Positions 56,309 through 64,000 of a stretch of DNA of 64,000 nt are shown in pieces. Position 1 is the first letter of the stretch; the number at the start of each line of letters is the position of its first letter. The notes beneath the pieces are model-generated. The model was not told the DNA's origin. It ran no database searches and saw only the letters and a list, made by a program, of their open reading frames with translations. Source of the stretch: Roseimaritima sediminicola (GTDB lineage: Bacteria > Planctomycetota > Planctomycetia > Pirellulales > Pirellulaceae); contig NZ_WIAD01000028.1 in the NCBI RefSeq assembly GCF_009618275.1, positions 1-64,000 of the forward strand, read 5' to 3'. Position numbers and translations under genes: made by a program.

Positions 56309-58914
56309 ATCGCATTCCCGACGATCTGCCCATCCGCGAAGCGTTGCCCGAGGTGCTGCGGGGGCTCCAGGCCAGCGGCGCCGTGGTCCTCAAAGCACCG
56401 CCCGGGGCGGGCAAGACGACGGGCGTGCCGCTGGCCCTCGACACGGACCAGCGGCAAGGGCGGATTTTGCTGGCCCAGCCGCGCCGCCTGGCCGCGCGCG
56501 CCGCTGCCGCACGACTGGCTCACCTGGCGAAGACTTCGGTGGGCGGGCGCGTCGGCTACCAGGTGCGTTTCGATCGGCGGTGGTCCGAACAGACGCGCAT
56601 CGTGGCCGTGACGACCGGGATCCTGCTGCGACGCTTGCAGTCGGACAGCTTTCTGGAAGGTTTTGATGCGGTCCTGTTGGACGAGTTTCACGAGCGGTCG
56701 CTGGAGGCGGATCTGGCCCTGGGGATGCTGTTGCAGTTGAAGCAGACGGTGCGTCCGGAGCTGCGATTGGTCGTGATGAGCGCGACGCTGGACCCGGAGC
56801 CCATCGCCGACTTCCTCCAGCAGGGCGGATGTCCGGCCGCGGTCGTGCACAGCGAGGGCAAGTCGTATCCGGTGGACGTCCGTTATGCCAAGCAGCTACA
56901 GCGCTCGCCGATCGAACAGCAGGTTGCCGATGTCATGCCCGCCGTGCTGCGGTCCAGCCCCGGTGACGTCTTGGTCTTCCTGCCGGGCGTGGGCGAGATC
57001 CGCAAGACGCAGCGGTTGCTGAAGTCGATGCCGGACGCGCGGGATGCGGAAATCCTGCTCCTGTACGGAGACCTGCCGCCGGCCAAGCAGGACCACGTGC
57101 TGCAGCCATCGAGCCGCCGTAAGATCGTGCTGGCGACCAACATCGCCGAGACCTCGGTGACGATCCCCGGTGTGACGGCCGTGGTGGACAGCGGTTTGGC
57201 GCGCGTCCTGCGTTACGACTCCGACGTGGGCCTGCCGCGGCTGCAGGTCGAACCGATTTCGACCGCCGCCGCCGATCAACGGGCCGGCCGCGCCGGACGG
57301 ACCCAGCCCGGCGTGGCTTGGCGACTGTGGCCCGCGGCCGCCGGTCGCGGCCGACCGGCCTACGATACGCCGGAAGTGCTCCGCAGCGATCTGGCCGGGG
57401 CGGTGTTGCAGTTGGCCGGTTTCGGCGAACTGGACGTCGCGGCCTTTCCGTGGCTGGACCCACCGGCAGAGGAAGCCGTCGCCCTGGCCCAAACGCTGCT
57501 CCGCCGCCTGGGCGCCCTGGACGACGGCGGCATCACGTCGCTGGGCCGGCGGATGTTGGCGATGCCGGTCCATCCGCGCCTGGCCAGGTTATTAATTGCC
57601 GGCGAGCAACTGGGCGTGCCGGCGCGGGCCGCGATCACCGCCGCGATGCTGGGTGAACGCGATCCCTTTCGCGGTGGAGCGGCCGCGTCGACCATTCGGC
57701 GTCAGGACCGCCGCGGCGGCCCCGGCCAGAATCGCAGCCCCGGACCGAAACGCCGTGCTCCCGCCGCCCTCGGCAGCACGGGACGATCCGATGTGGTGGA
57801 CCGTCTGCTGCGGCTGGAACGTTTTGCCGACGGGGTGGACGACGAAGGCGTAAACCAGGCGGCCGCGAAACAGGTTTTCCGCGTCGCCGAACAACTGGCC
57901 GCCATGCTCGAAGGCGGTACCGGACCGCAGACCCTCGCTGGCGAAGCCGCCGACGAAGCGATCATGCGCTGTTTGTTGGCGGCCTATCCGGACCGCCTGA
58001 CGCGGCGCCGCAGCCACGGCAGCGATCGGGGAATCACGGCCGGTGGCAAAGGCGTCAAGCTGGCCGGCGAATCCAAGGTCCGTCAGGGCGAATTGTTTCT
58101 TGCGATCGACGTCCATCAGTCCTCCGGCGACGCTCGGGTTCGCCAAGCGTCGATGGTCGAGGCGGACTGGTTGGACCCGGCCGGTCACGAGCAACGCGAC
58201 GAGTGTTTCTTTCATCCGACCAGCCGACAGGTGGTCGCACGCCGGCGGACCTACTGGAATGGGTTGCTGTTGAACGAAACGCCGATCGAAAACGCCGATC
58301 CCGACCAGAGCCAACAACTGCTGTTCGACCAGGCGGTGCGGCAGTGGGATCGCGTCTGGCCGCAGGACGATGACCGGCTGCAGCAATTGGTCGCCCGCGT
58401 GCGGTGCCTGCGGGCGTGGAATCCCGACTTGGACCTGCCGGCCTTGGACCAGCAGCAACTGCAACGGGTGTGTTTCCAGCTGTGCCGCGGGCGAAATAGT
58501 TTGCAAGCCGTCAAGACCGCGCCCTGGAGCGATTACGTGTTGGCGGAGCTCTCTTTCGAGCAGCAACAGGCCCTGGCCCAGCAGGCCCCGGAGCGGATCA
58601 CCGTCCCCAGCGGCAATCAGATCGCGATCGCCTACGAGGAGGGCAAGCCACCGATACTGGCGGTGCGTCTGCAAGAATTATTTGGCTGGAGCGAAACGCC
58701 GCGGATCGCCGGCGGCCGCGTGCCACTACTGCTGCATCTGCTGGCACCCAACGGTCGGCCGCAGCAGGTCACCGACGACCTAGCCAGTTTCTGGCAGAAC
58801 ACGTACAGCCAGGTTCGCAAAGACCTGCGACGCCGATATTCGAAACACCACTGGCCCGAAGACCCGCAAAACGCCCAAGCCACCCGCCGCGGCCTCAGCC
58901 GCGACGCCAACTAG
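56305..58914 (+). CDS. hrpB: ATP-dependent RNA helicase HrpB
   Basis: DEAH-box-like helicase of 869 residues. Walker A is APPGAGKTTGVPLAL (31-45), motif II is LLDEFHERSLEADL, motif III is VMSATLD, motif V is LATNIAETSVTIPGV, and motif VI is DQRAGRAGRTQPGVAWRLW. The HrpB C-terminal domain follows (ETPRIAGGRVPLLLHLLAPN, QVRKDLRRRYSKHHWPEDP). GTG at 56305 overlaps the esterase stop (GTGA). Its cellular role is poorly known in bacteria. The TAG stop is followed with no spacer by family R. Confidence 0.95.
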   Translation: MNRIPDDLPIREALPEVLRGLQASGAVVLKAPPGAGKTTGVPLALDTDQRQGRILLAQPRRLAARAAAARLAHLAKTSVGGRVGYQVRFDRRWSEQTRIVAVTTGILLRRLQSDSFLEGFDAVLLDEFHERSLEADLALGMLLQLKQTVRPELRLVVMSATLDPEPIADFLQQGGCPAAVVHSEGKSYPVDVRYAKQLQRSPIEQQVADVMPAVLRSSPGDVLVFLPGVGEIRKTQRLLKSMPDARDAEILLLYGDLPPAKQDHVLQPSSRRKIVLATNIAETSVTIPGVTAVVDSGLARVLRYDSDVGLPRLQVEPISTAAADQRAGRAGRTQPGVAWRLWPAAAGRGRPAYDTPEVLRSDLAGAVLQLAGFGELDVAAFPWLDPPAEEAVALAQTLLRRLGALDDGGITSLGRRMLAMPVHPRLARLLIAGEQLGVPARAAITAAMLGERDPFRGGAAASTIRRQDRRGGPGQNRSPGPKRRAPAALGSTGRSDVVDRLLRLERFADGVDDEGVNQAAAKQVFRVAEQLAAMLEGGTGPQTLAGEAADEAIMRCLLAAYPDRLTRRRSHGSDRGITAGGKGVKLAGESKVRQGELFLAIDVHQSSGDARVRQASMVEADWLDPAGHEQRDECFFHPTSRQVVARRRTYWNGLLLNETPIENADPDQSQQLLFDQAVRQWDRVWPQDDDRLQQLVARVRCLRAWNPDLDLPALDQQQLQRVCFQLCRGRNSLQAVKTAPWSDYVLAELSFEQQQALAQQAPERITVPSGNQIAIAYEEGKPPILAVRLQELFGWSETPRIAGGRVPLLLHLLAPNGRPQQVTDDLASFWQNTYSQVRKDLRRRYSKHHWPEDPQNAQATRRGLSRDAN

Positions 58915-59092
58915 TGGCATAGGCTTCCAGCCTGTGAAAAGCAGTGGCATAGGCTTCCAGCCTGTGAAAAGCAGTGGCATAGGCTTCCAGCCTGTGAACC
59001 TGGCTGTTCTCGGCTGGGACAGCCGAGCTACTTTGTGGCATAGGCTTCCAGCCTGTGGAGGCTGTCTCACAGGCTGGAAGCCTATGCCACTG
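58915..59092. repeat. Family R array with a family S hairpin, between convergent genes
   Basis: TGGCATAGGCTTCCAGCCTG begins directly at the base after the hrpB TAG and is repeated with a 31-bp period for three copies. A family S hairpin (GGCTGGGACAGCCGAGCTAC) follows, then a fourth forward copy. One inverted copy faces the EamA gene, ending 3 nt from its TAA stop. Confidence 0.92.
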
Positions 59093-60061
59093 TTAGCTGA
59101 CCACTGCGGCGACCACCGCCGCTGTCAGCAGGACGGCGCCGGCCAGACGCGTCAGCATGACTCGCCGGCCGTAATGGGCTTCGTTGCCGCCCCAGCGAAC
59201 GGCGATCCACCACGCCAGGGCGACGCTCCACATTCCCCGCAGGGCATAGACCACGTTGACTCGCGTGGCGTCGCCGAACTGCGACAAGGCGAACACCATG
59301 CAGATCGCTTGCAGGGCGATCAACAGCGTGCCGCCCAGCAGCCAACGCCGGGCGGTGCGCGGCCGTGTCGACCGCGGACCCAAGAACGGCAAGAAACCCA
59401 ACGAGAGGATGCCGACGATCCAGAAGACCAGCGGCAGGAAGCGTCCCGAACCCCAGGGCGGAGCCCAGGTTTGCACCAGGACGTCGAACAGGGCAAATGC
59501 CGCCGCCGAAGCCGCGGCAAAGCCGATCGTCCACAGCGGATGATGGGGCCGCGAGGCGGTTGGTTGGGACGGTTGCGGATCGGCCCCCGCCTGAGGGGGC
59601 GCGGCACGCGTCGAGCCTGCCGCGAGAGGTGGCCCCGGGGCACCCCGGCGAGCCGACCACTGGACCAGAGCGATCCCGACCGTGGCGATCCCCGCGGCCA
59701 ACCAGACCAGCGGCGGCAGGTGGGTGCTGGTGACCACCGTCGCCAAAACGGCCACCATGATGACCTTCAAGCCCAAGACCGGAGCGGCGACGGAAACATC
59801 GCCTTTGGAGACCGCATAAAACGTGAACACCTGTCCCATGATGTACAGCACCGCCACGATGGCTGGTTGCCAGAGCAGGGTCGGCGGCTGAAGTGTCCCA
59901 CCGAGCAGCCAAAGCGGCGAAAATAACAAGGCCGCCCAAAGGTTGGCCAACAGCGTCACCATCCACGGACTATCGCCCGACTGCGTGACTCGCTTGATGA
60001 CCAACAGGCCCAGGACGAATAGGATGCTGGCGGCCAGCGGCAGCAAGAGATGAACGGGCAC
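59093..60061 (-). CDS. EamA/DMT-superfamily transporter
   Basis: An inner-membrane carrier of 322 residues with about ten helices in two EamA halves. The first half starts VHLLLPLAASILFVLGLLVI and the second AASAAAFALFDVLVQTWAPP. A soluble, Pro/Ala-rich linker (about 145-170) separates the halves. I chose GTG 60061 (VPVHLLLPLAAS), which starts right at the first helix; the longer ORF adds 49 non-family residues. The substrate is unknown; drugs, amino acids or metabolites are typical for the family. Confidence 0.82.
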   Translation of the reverse strand: MPVHLLLPLAASILFVLGLLVIKRVTQSGDSPWMVTLLANLWAALLFSPLWLLGGTLQPPTLLWQPAIVAVLYIMGQVFTFYAVSKGDVSVAAPVLGLKVIMVAVLATVVTSTHLPPLVWLAAGIATVGIALVQWSARRGAPGPPLAAGSTRAAPPQAGADPQPSQPTASRPHHPLWTIGFAAASAAAFALFDVLVQTWAPPWGSGRFLPLVFWIVGILSLGFLPFLGPRSTRPRTARRWLLGGTLLIALQAICMVFALSQFGDATRVNVVYALRGMWSVALAWWIAVRWGGNEAHYGRRVMLTRLAGAVLLTAAVVAAVVS

Positions 60062-60166
60062 TGCAAGGCTCTTTGGGGGAACGCGGCGAGTGGGTTGGAG
60101 TTGGGGGCAAGGTCCCCGGCCACACGACCGCGGAACCCCGGGAAAACGGCCTTGTGGAGCCGCAAC

Positions 60167-60195
60167 TTGCGTTAATCTGCGGCAAAGGCTATAAT
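60167..60195 (+). promoter_or_regulatory. Strong sigma70-type promoter for the zinc-ribbon gene
   Basis: TTGCGT at 60167-60172 and a perfect TATAAT at 60190-60195 with a 17-bp spacer. Initiation near 60202 would leave a leader of about 52 nt. Confidence 0.75.
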
Positions 60196-60253
60196 CCTGC
60201 CGCTGCACCGCAGTCTTGTCCGATTCTCACCCCATGGCAAACGGAGATGCCCT

Positions 60254-60466
60254 ATGACATTGCGATTCGGTCAATCGTGTCCTACGTGTGGAAGACGTAT
60301 CGAAATTCGGTTGGAGTTACTCGGGCGATCGGTGGCTTGTCCCCATTGTCATGCGGAGTTTATCGCCAGTGAGCAGCGCGCTCGTCAATCCGCCTCCGAA
60401 GAGGTGCTGATGGATCGCGTCGAGCGGGTGCTGCGTCAATCGGGAGACGCCGTCTCGGTCGAGTAG
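60254..60466 (+). CDS. Small zinc-ribbon protein
   Basis: A 70-residue protein with two CPxC knuckles (SCPTCGRR and VACPHCHAEF) 18 residues apart, a likely treble-clef or zinc-ribbon domain. A polar helix follows (EEVLMDRVERVLRQSGD). The fold suggests RNA, DNA or protein binding, but the partner is unknown. It has its own strong promoter. Its last 31 bp overlap the 3' end of convergent aroA, which is unusual in this spacious genome. Confidence 0.78.
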   Translation: MTLRFGQSCPTCGRRIEIRLELLGRSVACPHCHAEFIASEQRARQSASEEVLMDRVERVLRQSGDAVSVE

Positions 60467-61803
60467 TTACGCCAGTGATGGGGGCGACCAATTAATTTCT
60501 CTAGATCGGCGAAGTAGTCCGGATAGGTTTTGGCAGTACAGGAGGGATTCTGTATCTGCACCCCGGGCAATCTCAATCCCGCCAGCGACAGACTCATCGC
60601 CATCCGATGGTCGTGATAGGTCGCCAAGGTCGCCCCGCCAAACGTTTGCTGTTGAGCGCTCTTTAGCGGTTCGATGCACAGTCCGTCGTCGGCTTCTTCG
60701 ACCTCGGCTCCCAGTTTCCGCAGCTCGCAGGCCAGGTCGGCTATGCGGTCGGTTTCCTTGAAGCGGTTGTGGGCCACGCCTCGGACTCGCGTCGGTCCTT
60801 CGGCGAACAAGGCGACCACAGCCAGCGTCTGAACCGTGTCGCTGATCGCGTTCATGTTCACGTCCACGCCTCGCAGCGGGCGGCCGACGACGGTGATGCT
60901 GTCGCCGTCGTCGCGAACCTCGCATCCCATCTGCTCGAGCACCCGCACAAAGGCGACGTCCCCCTGCAGGGCCTGCGAGGAAAGGCCTCGGACACACACT
61001 TCGCCGCCGGTGATCGCCGCGGCCGCCCAGAAGTAGCTGGCCGCCGAGGCGTCGGGTTCGATCGCGTACTGCTCGCAGGCGTAGCGGGCGGCAGCGGGAA
61101 TCATGAAATGATCCAGGGTGGGGCTGGATTCGATTTCCACACCGAAGTGACGCATCACCTCGCAGGTCATCTGCACGTAGGGTTTGGAGACCAATTCGCC
61201 CTCGACGCGGATTTCGGTTGCGACCGACGCCAGGGGAGCGGCCATCAGCAATCCGCTCAGGTACTGGCTGCTGACGTTGCCGCCGACGGTCATCTGCCCG
61301 CCCCGCCACCGGCGGCTGTGAATCAGCACCGGCGGACAGCCCTGGGGCGACTGGGCGGAGACCTCGCCATCGACGACCATCGACACGGCGTCCAGCAATT
61401 CGCCGATGGGACGTTGATGCATCCGCACCACGCCGTGCAGTCGATAATGCCCGCCCAGGGCGGAGAGGAACGCCGTCAGAAACCGAATCGTGGTCCCGCT
61501 GTTGGCCACGTACAGCTCCATCGGCTGGCGGTCGTGTCGGGCGGTCAGGGCCGTGCCGTTGACCTCCAGGGTGCGGCCGCCGTGACGCGAATCGATGACG
61601 ACGCCCAACTGCTCCAGGGCCGCGAGCATCACTGCCGTGTCCTCGCTTTGCAGGGCTCCATCCAAAACGCAACCCCCGCCGGTCGCCGCCGCGCACAGCA
61701 GCGCCCGATTCGTCAAACTCTTCGAACCCGGTGGGCGGATGGTTCCCTGGACGGGCCCGCCGGACTGGACGGCTACGGTGGTCGAGGATTCGAGGTCGTT
61801 CAA
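60436..61803 (-). CDS. aroA: 3-phosphoshikimate 1-carboxyvinyltransferase (EPSP synthase)
   Basis: Transfers enolpyruvate from PEP to shikimate-3-phosphate. The substrate motifs PGSKSLTNRALLCAAA, NSGTTIRFLTAF, VGGNVSSQYLSGLLMAAPL and HNRFKETDRIADLACELRKL are intact. In the glyphosate-relevant loop the Gly equivalent to E. coli Gly96 is kept and the Pro101 position is Phe. I chose TTG 61803 (LNDLESSTTVAVQSGG), giving 455 residues; no ATG or GTG is suitably placed. The upstream HDOD gene is on the same strand, 71 bp away. Confidence 0.93.
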   Translation of the reverse strand: MNDLESSTTVAVQSGGPVQGTIRPPGSKSLTNRALLCAAATGGGCVLDGALQSEDTAVMLAALEQLGVVIDSRHGGRTLEVNGTALTARHDRQPMELYVANSGTTIRFLTAFLSALGGHYRLHGVVRMHQRPIGELLDAVSMVVDGEVSAQSPQGCPPVLIHSRRWRGGQMTVGGNVSSQYLSGLLMAAPLASVATEIRVEGELVSKPYVQMTCEVMRHFGVEIESSPTLDHFMIPAAARYACEQYAIEPDASAASYFWAAAAITGGEVCVRGLSSQALQGDVAFVRVLEQMGCEVRDDGDSITVVGRPLRGVDVNMNAISDTVQTLAVVALFAEGPTRVRGVAHNRFKETDRIADLACELRKLGAEVEEADDGLCIEPLKSAQQQTFGGATLATYHDHRMAMSLSLAGLRLPGVQIQNPSCTAKTYPDYFADLEKLIGRPHHWRNYSTETASPD

Positions 61804-61874
61804 AATGGAGCGTCCGCAACGAGGAATGCGATCAGCGAGGAAGGCGAAATGCCACCCGAGAGGCAGGCCACACT

Positions 61875-62765
61875 TTAGATCAAGACGCGCGTATGCTCCA
61901 GGGTCGCGTACAGCTGTTGCCAGATGATCGCCAGCGCCGCCTGGTCGATCCGCAAACGCTGGAAGACGCTGTCCGGCGGCTGGGCTACGTTGTGCAGGCC
62001 CAGCTCGGTCCAGCCACACCGGCTGCACAGGTAGTCGGCCAGGATGACACAGTCGGTCAGCGCCGCGTCGGCCGCTTCCCCGGCCAGGTGAGGATGATGG
62101 TGCAGGCGGGCGACATCGCAGATCCGCCGCTCAAAGCCCCAGCGGCACAGCACTTCGGCGCCCAGTTGTTGGTGGTCGTAACCGGTCCGGTGGCGCTGGG
62201 CGGAGGCCGTATCGGTCACGGCGTCCAGCTGGTCCAGGAGGTCCGCGAAGCCGGCCGGATCCGCGATCTCGCCGGCCAACAGGCCGATGTCGTGGACCGC
62301 CCCGGCCAGCCATGCCCCTGCCGGATCGACGCGCCCAGAAACCCGCGCCACCAACGCCGCCACCGCCCCCACGGCCATGCTGTGACGCCACAGCTGCTGC
62401 CGCTGGTAGGTGCGAATCTGGCGGTCGGGTTGAAACAGACCGCGGATGCTGGCCAGGATCGCCAGCCGCATCGTTTGCGAGTCGCCCAGGACGGCCCGCA
62501 CCTGTTCCAAACGCGTAAAACGACGCGAGAGGTTAAATAGCGGACTGTTGCTCCAGGCCAACAAGCGGGCGGCTAGAGGCCCGCCACCGTGGGTCAAGCG
62601 TGCCAGGTGATGAAGTGGCGTTTCGCCTGAAGTGTCCGAGGCGATGGCTTCCTGAATCCAACGCGGCAACATCATCTCGTTGCGGCAGGCGTCGACCGCT
62701 CGCAGCAGAGCCGAAGGCGGGCGACGCTTGAGGGAGCGTTTTCTCGAGCGAAGGGCGGCGGACAT
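61875..62765 (-). CDS. HDOD-domain protein
   Basis: A regulatory-type protein of 296 residues. The HDOD domain shows LAARLLAWSNSPLFNLSRRF, with the family's N-S-P/A-x-F element, and RLEQVRAVLGDSQTMRLAIL. HSMAVGAVAALVARV and AGAVHDIGLLAGE provide the HD-like residues. Many HDOD proteins lack enzymatic activity and act in signalling. A basic N-terminus (RSRKRSLKRRPP) precedes the domain. It is divergent from the AAA gene, about 194 bp apart. Confidence 0.88.
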   Translation of the reverse strand: MSAALRSRKRSLKRRPPSALLRAVDACRNEMMLPRWIQEAIASDTSGETPLHHLARLTHGGGPLAARLLAWSNSPLFNLSRRFTRLEQVRAVLGDSQTMRLAILASIRGLFQPDRQIRTYQRQQLWRHSMAVGAVAALVARVSGRVDPAGAWLAGAVHDIGLLAGEIADPAGFADLLDQLDAVTDTASAQRHRTGYDHQQLGAEVLCRWGFERRICDVARLHHHPHLAGEAADAALTDCVILADYLCSRCGWTELGLHNVAQPPDSVFQRLRIDQAALAIIWQQLYATLEHTRVLI

Positions 62766-62958
62766 TTACGGCGTATCCAAACGGGCAAGACAGCGGAAGG
62801 AATGGGGGCGAGACAGCGGTTTTCCAACGGGAGCCTAGGTCGTCACCGGTTCGGGGGCAAACGGCGGGTTTGTTTTTGACGGCGGCGGAATCTCGACCTA
62901 GCTTTCCCACAGTCGCGCTCTTTCGTTTTGTCGTCCTCGTTCCTGCTGCGAAACCGTT

Positions 62959-64000
62959 ATGACCAGTCCCGAACCGTCGGCCGCTTCTTCGGATTCCAAG
63001 CTCGACGCACTGATCGCACGCATCAACGGCCTCGGTGGCGGAGCCGGAGAGAGCCGCGGACCCGCGGCCCCGTCCGCGGCCGCAGCCCCCCCACCGCCGC
63101 CCGCCGCCGCCACGGCGCCACCGCCGGGCCGTCCCGCCCCGTCCCAGCCCGCCCCTTCCCAGCCCGCCTCGTCCCAGCCCACCAGTCCGGCCGCTCGAGT
63201 TCGGCCCGCGCGGCCCGCCGCTGCGCCCACCGGTCGACCGGTCGCCAAACCCCAGGCCCCGTCTACGGCAACTCCTCAGGGTGCGGCCGGACCGAAAACC
63301 GCCACCGCTCCCGCGGTTACCGTCCCGCCCGGCACACCGTTGCCCTGGGGCTTCGAGCCGACGCGGGACGAGCCCTGGCGTCCGGTCGAGCCGACTTCGC
63401 TGGAAGAGAACAACATCAGCGACGCTCTGCTGGAGCAGATCGTGCTGCGGTTCCTGTTGAACTTTGGCGAAGCCGAAGGGCGACGCGTCGCCGACCAGGT
63501 GAAACTGCCCTTCCGGCTGATCGAACCCATCCTGACGCGTTTGAAGATGGAACAGTTGGTGGCCTATCGTTCGGCCACCGCCACGGGCGATTACGTGTAC
63601 GTCTTGACCGAATCCGGCCGCGCGGCCGCTCGCACCCACGCCCAGGACTGTACCTATTACGGTGCCTGTCCGGTGCGCTTGCCCGAATACATCCAGAGCG
63701 TGCGGCTGCAGACGATCGAAGGACAACGTCCCCAGCGCGAGGACCTGTTGCGAGCGTTCAAAGATCTGCTGATCAATCCGCACATGCTGGACCGTTTGGG
63801 ACCCGCCATCAACAGCGGCCGCGGGATGTTCCTGTTCGGATTTCCGGGCAACGGTAAAACCAGTATCGCCGAACGCGTCACGGCTGCCTTCGGCAAGACC
63901 ATCTGGATTCCTCGGGCGGTCGACGTCGATGGCGACATCATGCGGGTTTACGACCCGATGAACCACGAGCTGGACATGCCCGAGACCGGCGCAGGCCTAC
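62959..64000 (+). CDS. AAA-family ATPase with winged-helix-like domain (3' end outside window)
   Basis: Open to the window edge, 347 codons visible. Residues ~1-25 form a short helical head (SKLDALIARINGLGGG). A Pro/Ala/Ser-rich, probably disordered linker follows (about 30-120). A winged-helix-like region (ISDALLEQIVLRFLLNFGEA, DQVKLPFRLIEPILTRLKME) comes next, and then the ATPase with Walker A LFGFPGNGKTSIAERV. A similar head-plus-AAA layout occurs in planctomycete ATPases of unknown function. ATG 62959 is preceded by a plausible leader. Downstream motifs lie outside the window. Confidence 0.8.
   Translation, partial: MTSPEPSAASSDSKLDALIARINGLGGGAGESRGPAAPSAAAAPPPPPAAATAPPPGRPAPSQPAPSQPASSQPTSPAARVRPARPAAAPTGRPVAKPQAPSTATPQGAAGPKTATAPAVTVPPGTPLPWGFEPTRDEPWRPVEPTSLEENNISDALLEQIVLRFLLNFGEAEGRRVADQVKLPFRLIEPILTRLKMEQLVAYRSATATGDYVYVLTESGRAAARTHAQDCTYYGACPVRLPEYIQSVRLQTIEGQRPQREDLLRAFKDLLINPHMLDRLGPAINSGRGMFLFGFPGNGKTSIAERVTAAFGKTIWIPRAVDVDGDIMRVYDPMNHELDMPETGAGL

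Noticed and set aside
60436-61803. EPSP synthase as a naturally glyphosate-tolerant enzyme
   Set aside because: Only one loop position (Phe at the Pro101 equivalent) differs, with the key Gly kept; sequence reading alone cannot support tolerance.

Overview
The window is GC-rich bacterial DNA with a strong planctomycete signature, most likely the Pirellulales (Rhodopirellula/Blastopirellula relatives). I infer this from the gene families: a DUF1559 pseudopilin-like protein, a two-domain DUF1080 protein, a Tat-exported Gfo/Idh/MocA oxidoreductase, a membrane-anchored prenyltransferase-repeat protein, and a protein joining TPRs to two RNA polymerase alpha-CTD-like domains. Housekeeping genes are scattered rather than in the usual operons. 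I see no phage, no CRISPR array, no transposase and no rRNA. One tRNA gene, tRNA-Thr(CGU), is present.

Layout. 0-6 kb (minus strand): alaS, an HtrA-like protease, a Gfo/Idh/MocA oxidoreductase. 6-10.5 kb: a fructosamine-kinase-like gene (minus), then hisF, a PilT ATPase and a GspE-like ATPase with a ruined Walker A motif (plus). 10.5-11.4 kb: a small unknown gene and a Doc-type toxin-antitoxin pair (minus). 11.6-17 kb: a prenyltransferase-repeat protein, a DUF1559 protein, carA and two small unknown genes. 17.5-26.6 kb: gyrB (plus), then bioF, trpG, trpE, trpS and ychF (minus). 26.9-31 kb: an Nramp-like transporter, asnS and gluQ (plus). 31.1-35.4 kb: a divergent DapA-like/DadA-like pair sharing a short region with tandem GGTATACC palindromes, then an S15 X-prolyl peptidase; this fits catabolism of proline- or hydroxyproline-rich peptides. 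36.5-44.4 kb: a GTDC1/QTMAN-like glycosyltransferase, the DUF1080 protein, tRNA-Thr, the TPR/alpha-CTD protein, tgt and a double ClpP-fold NfeD protein. 44.8-50.6 kb: an aldo/keto reductase, a methyltransferase, a DUF3445 haem protein, VanZ-like and sugar-isomerase-like genes, and two tandem metallophosphoesterases. 50.7-64 kb: tsaB, aroC, a class V aminotransferase, coaD, an esterase, hrpB, an EamA transporter, a zinc-ribbon protein, aroA, an HDOD protein and the 5' part of an AAA ATPase.

Three queuosine-related enzymes (gluQ, a QTMAN-like transferase, tgt) lie within 12 kb. Two of them would be expected to act on the same hydroxyl groups of Q34 in tRNA-Asp.

The most striking non-coding feature is a set of short palindromic repeat families in the intergenic spaces. 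At least two families sit directly behind stop codons, always in the same orientation relative to the gene, and some supply the stop codon. Larger composite elements of about 300-500 bp have nested inverted ends around G-rich cores, and the same end sequence bounds at least two unrelated cores. All functions are inferred by reading the sequence; no database search or computation was run.
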